Shown piece after piece: positions 1 through 6,011 of a DNA stretch of 8,397 nt. Position 1 is the first letter of the stretch; each line of letters opens with the position of its first letter. Both the position numbers and the translations under genes were made by a program. The stretch is from CADEED01 sp041395625 (lineage in GTDB: Bacteria > Pseudomonadota > Gammaproteobacteria > Steroidobacterales > Steroidobacteraceae), in contig JAWLAE010000012.1 in assembly GCA_041395625.1 (NCBI GenBank), forward strand, positions 1-8,397, read 5' to 3'. The notes beneath the pieces are model-generated. The model was not told the DNA's origin. It saw only the letters and a list, made by a program, of their open reading frames with translations, and did not search any database.

Positions 1-146
1 TGCAGCTTTGCAAGGAAACCGCAAGTCGACACAGAATCGGGCACGACGATTTGCGTACAGTTGACTGCGCGTCAGCGCGCGATCGATCCAGACGCACGAC
101 GCGCAGGCCTCGACGCGCCAACCGCACCACTCACGCACCGCGAAGC
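1..146. other. Non-coding sequence downstream of the pilus ATPase operon
   Basis: This stretch follows the stop codon of the last minus-strand ATPase gene and runs to the window edge. The open frames crossing it are antisense shadows with no recognisable protein. A small GC stem (GCGCG at 67-71, loop TCAG, CGCGC at 76-80) is present, but neither side is followed by a T run, so I do not call it a terminator. No promoter or RNA gene is recognised. Confidence 0.5.
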
Positions 147-1268
147 TCAGCCGAAATTGATTTTCGCTTCCAGATTCGACCGCGAATCGGCATTGTTCAG
201 CGCCTCTTCCAGATCGATCCGGTTCTGCTTGTAGAGCTCGAGCAGCGCCACGTCGAAGCTCTGCACACCGTTCTCGGAGCTCGCGACGATGGCTTCCTTG
301 ATGCCGGTGACATCACCCTTCTTGACCAGCTCCTGAATGTACGGGGTGTTGATCATGACCTCGACCGCCGCACAACGCTTGCCATCCCGCGCCGTGATCA
401 GACGCTGCGACAGGATCGCCCGCAGGTACTGGGACAGATCGAGGAACACCTGTGAGTGCTGCTCACGCGGGAACATATTGATGACCCGATCGAGTGTCTC
501 GGCACAGTTGTTAGCATGCAGTGTCGCGAGCACCAGATGGCCGGTGCCGGCGAGATCGATCGCTGCCTGCATCGTCTCGCGATCACGGATCTCACCGATC
601 AAGATCACGTCCGGCGCGGCGCGCATCACGCTGCGCAGCGCGCGTGCGTACGTCTTGGTATCCAGACCCACCTCGCGCTGATTGATGATCGAGCGCTTGT
701 TGGTATGCAGGAACTCGATCGGATCTTCGATCGTGACGATGTGATCGGATGAATTCTCGTTACGGTAGTTGAGCATCGCCGCAATCGAGGTGGACTTGCC
801 GGAGCCGGTGGCGCCCACCATCAGGATCAGCCCGCGCTTCATCATGATGAGGTCGCGCAGGACTTCCGGCATGTTCAGATTCTCGAGCCGTGGCATGTCC
901 GCGGTGATATAGCGCATCACCATGGCGGGGAAACCGCGCTGATGGAATACGTTGACACGGAACCGGCCGAGGCCGGGCTCCGAGATGGCGAAGTCTATCT
1001 CGAGCTCGCTCTGGAAATACTCGAGCTGCTCGGGTGTCATCAGGCCATAGGCGGCCTGACGCACGGTCTCGGGTGCGAGCACCTGTTTGTTGATCGGAAT
1101 GATCTGCCCTTCGATCTTGATCTTGATCGGAGCATTCGAGGTGAAGAACAGGTCGGAAGCCTTCTTCTCGACCATCAACTTGAACAGTGGCTTGGTATTG
1201 AGTCCGGCCGGCCCGCTGCCAGAGCTGGCGCCAACCGGCGATTCCACTGGCTCTGTCATTGCTGCCAT
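147..1268 (-). CDS. Second PilU-like type IV pilus ATPase (PilT/PilU family)
   Basis: A 373-aa hexameric secretion-type ATPase of the PilT/PilU family, expected at the cytoplasmic base of the type IV pilus, where such enzymes power or assist pilus retraction. The PAS-like N-terminal domain lies at about 25-125 and the RecA-like domain at about 135-345. Visible motifs are Walker A GATGSGKST (152-160), Asp box ITIEDPIEF (178-186), Walker B VILIGEIRD (221-229) and His box GHLVLATLHA (243-252). It is closer to PilU than to PilT: it has LATLHAN instead of FGTLHT and lacks the PilT motif AIRNLIRE. Residues 5-24 form a Ser/Gly/Pro/Ala-rich extension. It begins 26 bp after pilU as the third gene of the operon. 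A GGGGG tract lies 10 nt before the chosen ATG; another ATG follows three codons later. All catalytic motifs are intact, so it is probably active. Its exact role is unknown, and it could be a PilU2 or a regulatory partner of PilT. Confidence 0.9.
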   Translation of the reverse strand: MAAMTEPVESPVGASSGSGPAGLNTKPLFKLMVEKKASDLFFTSNAPIKIKIEGQIIPINKQVLAPETVRQAAYGLMTPEQLEYFQSELEIDFAISEPGLGRFRVNVFHQRGFPAMVMRYITADMPRLENLNMPEVLRDLIMMKRGLILMVGATGSGKSTSIAAMLNYRNENSSDHIVTIEDPIEFLHTNKRSIINQREVGLDTKTYARALRSVMRAAPDVILIGEIRDRETMQAAIDLAGTGHLVLATLHANNCAETLDRVINMFPREQHSQVFLDLSQYLRAILSQRLITARDGKRCAAVEVMINTPYIQELVKKGDVTGIKEAIVASSENGVQSFDVALLELYKQNRIDLEEALNNADSRSNLEAKINFG

Positions 1269-1294
1269 TCTACTAACACCCCCGTGGTCTGCCG

Positions 1295-2491
1295 CTACAG
1301 CGACCGACCCTGGTCTTCTTCGTCAAGGATCGCGAGCGCGCCATCATCATCCAGATTCTTCTGCTCACGCTTGCTGTCGAGCTTGATCTTGAGGCGCAGC
1401 TCGTTCTTCGAGTCGGCATTGCGCAACGCATCCTCGTAGGAAACGTAGCCGCCCTCGTAGAGCTCGAACAACGCCTGATCGAAGGTCTTCATGCCGATAC
1501 GGTTCGAGCGCGCCATCACTTCTTTGATCTTGGTGACCTCGCCCTTGAAGATCAGATCCTGAATGAGCGGCGAATTGAGCATGATCTCCATCGCCGCAAT
1601 TCGGCCCGCACCTGCTTCGCGCGGCAGCAAACGTTGCGAAATCAGCGCGCGGATGTTGAGCGACAGGTCCATCAAGAGCTGTTCGCGACGTTCATCCGGG
1701 AAGAAGTTGATGATGCGATCGAGCGCCTGGTTGGCACTGTTGGCGTGCAGGGTCGCGAGCACCAGATGGCCCGTCTCCGCGAACTGAATGCCGTATTCCA
1801 TCGTCTCGCGATCGCGGATCTCACCAATCAGGATCACGTCGGGCGCCTGGCGCAGCGTGTTCTTGAGCGCGGCATGCCAGCTTTCCGTATCGACGCCGAC
1901 TTCGCGATGGGTGACGACGCAGCCTTTGTGCTGGTGCACGTATTCCACCGGATCTTCGATCGTCACGATGTGGCCGCGGGTCTTTTCGTTGCGATAGCCC
2001 GTCATCGCGGCCAGCGTCGTGGATTTACCGGAACCGGTGCCGCCCACGATGATCACGAGACCACGCTTGGACAACACCACCTCTTTCATGATGGGCGGCA
2101 GATCGAGCTCTTCGAAGGTCGGGATCTTGGCGTTGATCAGTCGAATGACGCAGCCGGTGCTGCCCTGCTGAATGAATGTATTGACGCGAAACCGGCCGAT
2201 GCCCGGCGGCGCGATCGCGAAGTTGCATTCCTTGGTCGAATCGAATTCCTTGGTCTGCCGATCGTTCATGATGGCGCGCACGAGCACAGCCGCCTGCTCT
2301 GAGGTCAGCGCACGCTCGCTCTGCGGGCGCACCTCGCCGTCTATCTTGATCGCCGGTGGAAATCCGGCAGTGATGAACAAGTCCGATGCCTTCTTGTCGA
2401 CCACGCGGCGCAGCAGATCCTGCATCAGCTTGATGCCCTGCTCGCGATCCATTCTGGCCGGCTCAGCGGGCCGTACAGCAGCAGTTACCAT
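1295..2491 (-). CDS. pilU: Twitching motility ATPase PilU
   Basis: A 398-aa PilU, the PilT-dependent retraction ATPase of type IVa pili. In well-studied species it works together with PilT and adds retraction force, but cannot replace it alone. The N-terminal domain (about 20-125) contains the KKASDLF signature. The ATPase core has Walker A GGTGSGKST (150-158), Asp box VTIEDPVEY (176-184), Walker B VILIGEIRD (219-227) and His box GHLVLATLHA (241-250). The stretch around DTESWHAALKNTLRQAPDV (201-219) is strongly PilU-like. The C-terminal end is charged and acidic (LDDDGALAILDEEDQ, 380-394). The start is supported by an AAGGA sequence 9 nt upstream inside pilT, and by an ATG that shares its A with the pilT TGA (TGATG), which implies translational coupling. 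An internal Met14 is a less likely start. Confidence 0.93.
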   Translation of the reverse strand: MVTAAVRPAEPARMDREQGIKLMQDLLRRVVDKKASDLFITAGFPPAIKIDGEVRPQSERALTSEQAAVLVRAIMNDRQTKEFDSTKECNFAIAPPGIGRFRVNTFIQQGSTGCVIRLINAKIPTFEELDLPPIMKEVVLSKRGLVIIVGGTGSGKSTTLAAMTGYRNEKTRGHIVTIEDPVEYVHQHKGCVVTHREVGVDTESWHAALKNTLRQAPDVILIGEIRDRETMEYGIQFAETGHLVLATLHANSANQALDRIINFFPDERREQLLMDLSLNIRALISQRLLPREAGAGRIAAMEIMLNSPLIQDLIFKGEVTKIKEVMARSNRIGMKTFDQALFELYEGGYVSYEDALRNADSKNELRLKIKLDSKREQKNLDDDGALAILDEEDQGRSL

Positions 2492-3531
2492 CAGATTGCA
2501 TCCTTATTCTGGGCTTTGTAGCGCGCCTCTTCCTTACTCACGATGCCTTTGGCGACGAGCTCGGTAAGACACTGATCGAGCGTCTGCATACCCTGCGCCT
2601 GGCCTGTCTGGATCGCGGAATACATCTGCGCGATCTTGCCCTCGCGGATCAGGTTGCGAATGGCCGGGGTGCCGATCATGATTTCGTGGGCGGCCACGCG
2701 ACCACCGCCGTTCTTCTTCAAGAGCGACTGCGAGATGACGGCACGCAAGCTCTCGGAGAGCATCGCGCGTACCATTTCTTTCTCGGCTGCCGGAAATACG
2801 TCGACCACGCGGTCGATCGTCTTGGCCGCAGAACTCGTATGCAGCGTGCCGAACACGAGATGGCCCGTCTCGGCGGCTGTCAGCGCCAGCCGGATGGTCT
2901 CGAGGTCGCGCATTTCGCCCACCAGCACGACGTCGGGGTCCTCGCGCAGCGCCGAGCGCAGCGCTTCGGAGAAGCCCAGCGTGTCGCGATGCACTTCGCG
3001 TTGATTCATCAGACAGCGCTTGCTCTCGTGCACGAACTCGATCGGATCTTCGATCGTGATGATGTGATCGGGCCGGTTGTCGTTACAGTGGTTGACCATG
3101 CCGGCGAGCGTGGTCGACTTGCCGGAGCCCGTTGGCCCGGTGACCAGCACCAGACCGCGCGGCAGCATGCACAGGTCACGGAAGATCTTGGGCGCGCCGA
3201 GATCGTCGAGCGACAGGATGACCGACGGAATGTTGCGGAACACGGCCGCTGCACCGCGGTTCTGGTTGAAGGCATTGACGCGAAAACGGGCCAGCTTCGG
3301 GATCTCGAACGAGAAATCGGTCTCGAAGAACTCTTCGTAGGCCTTCCGCTGCTTGTCGTTCATGATGTCGTACACCATGCTATGAACTTCCTTGTGAGTC
3401 ATAGATGGCATATTGATACGCTTCATGTCGCCGTCCACCCGGATCATCGGTGGCACACCGGCGGACAAGTGCAGGTCAGACGCGTTGTTCTTGACGGCAA
3501 ACGCGAGTAATTGAGCGACGTCGACGGCCAT
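2491..3531 (-). CDS. pilT: Type IV pilus retraction ATPase PilT
   Basis: A 346-aa PilT, the hexameric motor that depolymerises type IV pili and drives twitching motility, surface sensing and DNA uptake. The length matches the family (about 344 aa). The motifs are complete: ASDLHLSAG (17-25), Walker A GPTGSGKST (132-140), Asp box ITIEDPIEF (158-166), Walker B VVLVGEMRD (201-209), His box GHLVFGTLHT (223-232) and the PilT-specific AIRNLIREGK (290-299), which is needed for retraction in characterised homologs. It is the first gene of the minus-strand ATPase operon. An AGGGAG ribosome binding site lies 5 nt before the ATG. The gene is divergent from yggS across 55 bp, as in Pseudomonas. Confidence 0.97.
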   Translation of the reverse strand: MAVDVAQLLAFAVKNNASDLHLSAGVPPMIRVDGDMKRINMPSMTHKEVHSMVYDIMNDKQRKAYEEFFETDFSFEIPKLARFRVNAFNQNRGAAAVFRNIPSVILSLDDLGAPKIFRDLCMLPRGLVLVTGPTGSGKSTTLAGMVNHCNDNRPDHIITIEDPIEFVHESKRCLMNQREVHRDTLGFSEALRSALREDPDVVLVGEMRDLETIRLALTAAETGHLVFGTLHTSSAAKTIDRVVDVFPAAEKEMVRAMLSESLRAVISQSLLKKNGGGRVAAHEIMIGTPAIRNLIREGKIAQMYSAIQTGQAQGMQTLDQCLTELVAKGIVSKEEARYKAQNKDAI

Positions 3532-3536
3532 GCTGG

Positions 3537-3542
3537 CTCCCT
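3537..3542 (-). promoter_or_regulatory. pilT ribosome binding site
   Basis: AGGGAG on the minus strand lies 5 nt upstream of the pilT ATG. It is the only clear Shine-Dalgarno sequence in the divergent spacer and supports the chosen pilT start. Confidence 0.6.
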
Positions 3543-3549
3543 GGAAATT

Positions 3550-3578
3550 TCGCCAACGAGTATAGACCCGGGTATACC
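3550..3578 (+). promoter_or_regulatory. Candidate yggS promoter (leaderless transcript)
   Basis: A possible -35 TCGCCA (3550-3555; 4 of 6 consensus bases) is separated by 17 bp from a -10 TATACC (3573-3578). Transcription would begin at about 3585, directly at the yggS ATG (3587), giving a leaderless or nearly leaderless mRNA. This fits the absence of a Shine-Dalgarno sequence. It is predicted by eye only. Confidence 0.35.
3559..3564 (-). promoter_or_regulatory. Candidate -10 box for the pilT operon
   Basis: TATACT on the minus strand would start transcription near 3552, giving a leader of about 20 nt that includes the AGGGAG site. At the proper distance I see no good -35 (TATAGG, 2 of 6), so an activator or another sigma factor may be involved, or the call may be wrong. 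Confidence 0.25.
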
Positions 3579-3586
3579 ACCCCTAT

Positions 3587-4288
3587 ATGTTATCCAGCCC
3601 GCAGAATTGCCCGGAAAGTGTCGCAAACGTCCAGGCCCGTATCGCGCAGGCGGCGGCTCGGGCCGGCAGAAATGTCGACTCCATCACGCTCGTGGCCGTT
3701 GCCAAAGGGCAGCCAGCCGCGGCCATCGCCGCAGCCGCCCGCGCAGGCATCGAGCATATCGGCGAGAACTACCTGCAGGAAGGGCTCGACAAGCTGCCGC
3801 AGCTGGCCGATCTCGAGCTCACCTGGCATTTCATCGGTCGCATTCAGTCCAACAAGACTCGCCCAATCGCCGAAAACTTCGCGTGGGTGCAGACCCTCGA
3901 TCGGCTGAAGATCGGACAACGGCTGTCCGAGCATCGCCCGTTTCATGCACTGCCACTCAATGTATGCCTGCAGGTACACATCGGCGATGAAGATTCCAAA
4001 GGTGGCGTGTCATTGGCAGGGCTACCGGATCTCGCTGCGGCCGTGCGCAGCTTGCCGCGGCTGCGGCTGCGCGGCCTGATGTGCATGCCGCCGCCGGAGA
4101 CCGATCCGGCGCGTCAGCGGTACTGGTTTGCGCAAACCAAGCGCGCATTCGATGCGCTCAACGAACAAGGCTACGCCCTCGATACGCTTTCGATGGGCAT
4201 GAGCGGCGACTTCGAGGCTGCCATTCTGGCCGGAGCAACCATGGTGCGTGTGGGAACGGCCATTTTTGGCGCGCGACCATCGGGTTAG
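3587..4288 (+). CDS. yggS: YggS family pyridoxal phosphate homeostasis protein
   Basis: A 233-aa PLP-binding protein of the YggS/PROSC family. It is a cytosolic, single-domain TIM-barrel protein without known catalysis that keeps vitamin B6 and amino-acid pools balanced. The Schiff-base lysine is K40 in LVAVAKGQP. Family signatures follow: IGENYLQEG (58-66), WHFIGRIQSNKTR (80-92), the SKGGV segment (137-141), SMGMSGDFEAAI (202-213) and the phosphate-binding MVRVGTAIFGAR (219-230). The length is typical. The ATG has no Shine-Dalgarno sequence, only a pyrimidine-rich stretch, and a -10-like TATACC ends 8 nt before it, so leaderless translation is likely. It heads the plus-strand operon with proC and yggT, a widely conserved neighbourhood. 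Confidence 0.95.
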   Translation: MLSSPQNCPESVANVQARIAQAAARAGRNVDSITLVAVAKGQPAAAIAAAARAGIEHIGENYLQEGLDKLPQLADLELTWHFIGRIQSNKTRPIAENFAWVQTLDRLKIGQRLSEHRPFHALPLNVCLQVHIGDEDSKGGVSLAGLPDLAAAVRSLPRLRLRGLMCMPPPETDPARQRYWFAQTKRAFDALNEQGYALDTLSMGMSGDFEAAILAGATMVRVGTAIFGARPSG

Positions 4289-4290
4289 CC

Positions 4291-4318
4291 GTGAGCGCCC
4301 GCCCACATTGATTATAGT
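4291..4318 (+). promoter_or_regulatory. Candidate internal promoter for proC
   Basis: In the 72-bp yggS-proC spacer a TATAGT -10-like box (4313-4318) lies 16 bp after a weak -35 GTGAGC (4291-4296; 3 of 6). It would give proC-yggT a second transcript start near 4325. The evidence is weak, because the -35 is poor. Confidence 0.25.
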
Positions 4319-4360
4319 AGGCCGATGCAAAATCACGACAGATCGGCAGACTAGCCCGCC

Positions 4361-5164
4361 ATGCGTGCGGCATTCATTGGCGGCGGCAACATGGGCTCGG
4401 CACTCGTGCGCGGGCTGATCGCGCACGGCGCAGATCCGGCCGACATCAGCATCGGCGAACAGCTCCCGGCGTTGCGCGAGCGACTGTCTACCGAGCTACG
4501 CGTCAAGGTGACGACGGACAATCAATTGGCCATCGCGCACGCCGACGTCGTGGTCGCGGCGGTGAAACCGCAGGATATGGCCGCGACGCTACAGCCACTG
4601 CGCGACACGCTGCAGGCGCGACGGCCGGTGCTGATGTCCATTGCCGCCGGCATTCCCGTTGCATCGCTCAGCCGATGGTGCGGGACAGGCGTGCCGGTCG
4701 TACGCGCGATGCCCAATCGCCCTGCCCTGAATGGCGCCGGGGCGACTGCTTTGTTCGCACCGGCGGGCACACCGCAATCGGCGCGCGATCTGGCCGCTCA
4801 GGTTGCCGCCTCGGTCGGCACCTGCGTGTGGGTGCAGTCCGAACACGAGATAGATGCGGTCACGGCGCTCTCGGGCAGCGGCCCCGCCTATTTTTTCCTG
4901 CTGGCTGAGTTGATGATCGACGCGGCGGTGGAACTCGGTCTCGCAGAGGACACCGCGCGCGAGCTGGCCATCCAGACTCTGTATGGTGCCGGACAAATGG
5001 CGCGTGCCAGCGATGGCGATCTCGCCCGCTTGCGCGCCGAGGTCACCTCGAAGGGCGGCACGACGCAGGCGGCATTGCAATCACTGGAATCCGATCAGCT
5101 GCGTGCTATCGTTCGGCGCGCGCTCGCCGCAGCGGCGCGCCGCAGTCAGGAACTCGCAGGATAA
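4361..5164 (+). CDS. proC: Pyrroline-5-carboxylate reductase
   Basis: A 267-aa ProC that reduces 1-pyrroline-5-carboxylate to L-proline with NAD(P)H, the last step of proline synthesis, in the cytosol. The Rossmann nucleotide-binding loop is FIGGGNMGSAL (5-15). The cofactor strand VVAAVKPQ (64-71) and the PNxPA loop (RAMPNRPAL, 115-123) follow. The C-terminal dimerisation domain carries the family signature with ALSGSGPAYFF (169-179), ending near EVTSKGGTTQAAL (227-239). An Arg (R120) replaces the Thr that is usual in MPNTPA. The ATG has no strong Shine-Dalgarno sequence. The gene follows yggS by 72 bp and precedes yggT by 3 bp, as in many gammaproteobacteria. Confidence 0.96.
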   Translation: MRAAFIGGGNMGSALVRGLIAHGADPADISIGEQLPALRERLSTELRVKVTTDNQLAIAHADVVVAAVKPQDMAATLQPLRDTLQARRPVLMSIAAGIPVASLSRWCGTGVPVVRAMPNRPALNGAGATALFAPAGTPQSARDLAAQVAASVGTCVWVQSEHEIDAVTALSGSGPAYFFLLAELMIDAAVELGLAEDTARELAIQTLYGAGQMARASDGDLARLRAEVTSKGGTTQAALQSLESDQLRAIVRRALAAAARRSQELAG

Positions 5165-5167
5165 ACG

Positions 5168-5698
5168 ATGGAAGCGCTCGTCTATATCGTCAGCACACTG
5201 ATGTCACTCTACATGTATGTGTTGCTGCTGCGCTTCATCATGCAGCTGGTGCGCGCCAACTTCCGCAATCCACTGGCGCAGGCAATCGTGAAGCTCTCGA
5301 ACCCAATCATCCTGCCGTTGCGACGCATACTGCCGCCCGCCGGCCGTATCGATACGGCTTCGATCGTCGCGATCGCGCTCTACGCGCTCGCGACCGTCGC
5401 CATCTTGTGGGGCCTGCGGGGCGGCTTCGGTCCGGTCGCTCCACTGCTGCTGCTGCAAGCAGCGCTTTACGAAATTTTGCGAAGTACCCTGTGGCTCTAT
5501 TTCGTTGCGATCTTCGTGTATGCGATGCTGTCGTTCGTCGCACCTGGCGCGCAGTCGCCGGTGAACGATTTCCTGTACTCGATCTGCGAGCCGGTGCTGA
5601 TGCCTATCCGTCGTATCATTCCGCCGATCGGTGGCCTCGATCTCTCGCCATTGTGGGCAGGCATCGCCATTCAGGCGCTGCTCATCCTGCTGCGCTGA
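5168..5698 (+). CDS. yggT: YggT family integral membrane protein
   Basis: A 176-aa inner-membrane protein with two YGGT repeats. Each repeat joins a hydrophobic helix to a short amphipathic motif: NPLAQAIVKLSNPIILPLRR (34-53) in the first and the matching region at 130-149, ending in PIRRIIPPIGG (146-156), in the second. Likely membrane segments are about 5-27, 63-83, 105-125 and 157-175. Its molecular role is not settled; family members are linked to osmotic stress or potassium homeostasis in Escherichia coli and to division or thylakoid organisation in phototrophs. It starts 3 nt after the proC stop, with AGGA 6 nt upstream overlapping the end of proC, so the two are probably translationally coupled. 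The length is near that of E. coli YggT (188 aa). Confidence 0.93.
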   Translation: MEALVYIVSTLMSLYMYVLLLRFIMQLVRANFRNPLAQAIVKLSNPIILPLRRILPPAGRIDTASIVAIALYALATVAILWGLRGGFGPVAPLLLLQAALYEILRSTLWLYFVAIFVYAMLSFVAPGAQSPVNDFLYSICEPVLMPIRRIIPPIGGLDLSPLWAGIAIQALLILLR

Positions 5699-5900
5699 GC
5701 ACCTAGACTCGAGCGCATCAAGTCAAGTCCGCCAATCACTTAAGCGCATTTATTCTCTCGCAGTCGAGTGCCGTGATGCCGCCAGACTGCGTGCGATTTG
5801 CGCAGCAGCACGCGCATCTGTGTGCAGGCTGCGACAGATGCCCGACTGACGACCGAGCACCAGAGCCTAGAAAACTAGGCATTTGCCGACAGTCATCGCT
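5699..5900. other. Non-coding gap downstream of yggT
   Basis: No supported gene is seen between yggT and the HU promoter. A 133-codon plus-strand frame starting at 5773 runs into the HU gene in another frame, has no family resemblance and no Shine-Dalgarno sequence, and is rejected. The metX-metW pair that follows yggT in some gammaproteobacteria is absent. The only structure noted is the small hairpin at 5865-5880. No clear terminator for the yggS-proC-yggT operon is visible. Confidence 0.5.
5865..5880 (+). repeat. Short perfect inverted repeat (GCCTAG/CTAGGC)
   Basis: GCCTAG, loop AAAA, CTAGGC forms a perfect 6-bp stem. It is followed only by ATTTG, so it is a weak terminator at best. It may mark the end of the yggT transcript or a protein-binding site; the sequence does not decide. 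Confidence 0.35.
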
Positions 5901-5901
5901 C

Positions 5902-5940
5902 GAAAAAATTGCTTGCCAAGCGCGGGGGCTATGCTATGGT
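5902..5940 (+). promoter_or_regulatory. Sigma-70-type promoter of the HU-family gene
   Basis: The -35 TTGCCA (5913-5918) and -10 TATGGT (5935-5940) are spaced by 16 bp. An overlapping pair, TTGCTT (5909-5914) and TATGCT (5930-5935), has 15 bp. An A-tract (GAAAAAATT, 5902-5910) just upstream could act as an UP element. The segment after the -10 is GC-rich (TCGCGCC), a discriminator type often found on growth-rate or ppGpp-controlled promoters. The start would be near 5947, giving a leader of about 65 nt. Confidence 0.6.
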
Positions 5941-5957
5941 TCGCGCCGACTGAACGA

Positions 5958-5986
5958 CGCGCGAAGGTTTTTTGCGCGGTTTTTTT
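5958..5986 (+). terminator. Terminator-like hairpin in the HU leader (possible attenuator)
   Basis: CGCGC (5958-5962) pairs with GCGCG (5974-5978). Inner G-T and two A-T pairs extend the stem to 8 bp, with loop GGTTT. One G and then seven T residues (5980-5986) follow. This has the form of an intrinsic terminator but lies between the predicted promoter and the HU start codon. It might attenuate the HU transcript, end read-through from yggT, or be an AU-rich leader that only resembles a terminator. Confidence 0.5.
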
Positions 5987-5997
5987 ATAAAATTCCT

Positions 5998-6002
5998 AGG
6001 AG
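5998..6002 (+). promoter_or_regulatory. Ribosome binding site of the HU-family gene
   Basis: AGGAG lies 9 nt before the ATG at 6012 and follows an AT-rich stretch (TTTTTTTATAAAATT). This suggests efficient translation and fixes the start. Confidence 0.7.
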
Positions 6003-6011
6003 TACATCAGT

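Noticed and set aside
67..80. GC-rich stem as terminator of the ATPase operon
   Set aside because: There is no T run on the minus-strand 3' side, and the stem is only 5 bp.
1634..2302. A 222-codon plus-strand frame opposite pilU
   Set aside because: It is an antisense shadow; the pilU coding evidence is decisive.
2686..3510. A 274-codon plus-strand frame opposite pilT
   Set aside because: It is an antisense shadow of pilT, with no family resemblance.
5986..5991. TATAAA as the -10 of an HU promoter
   Set aside because: Transcription would begin inside the ribosome binding site, and there is no -35 at a proper distance; the promoter at 5913-5940 is better.
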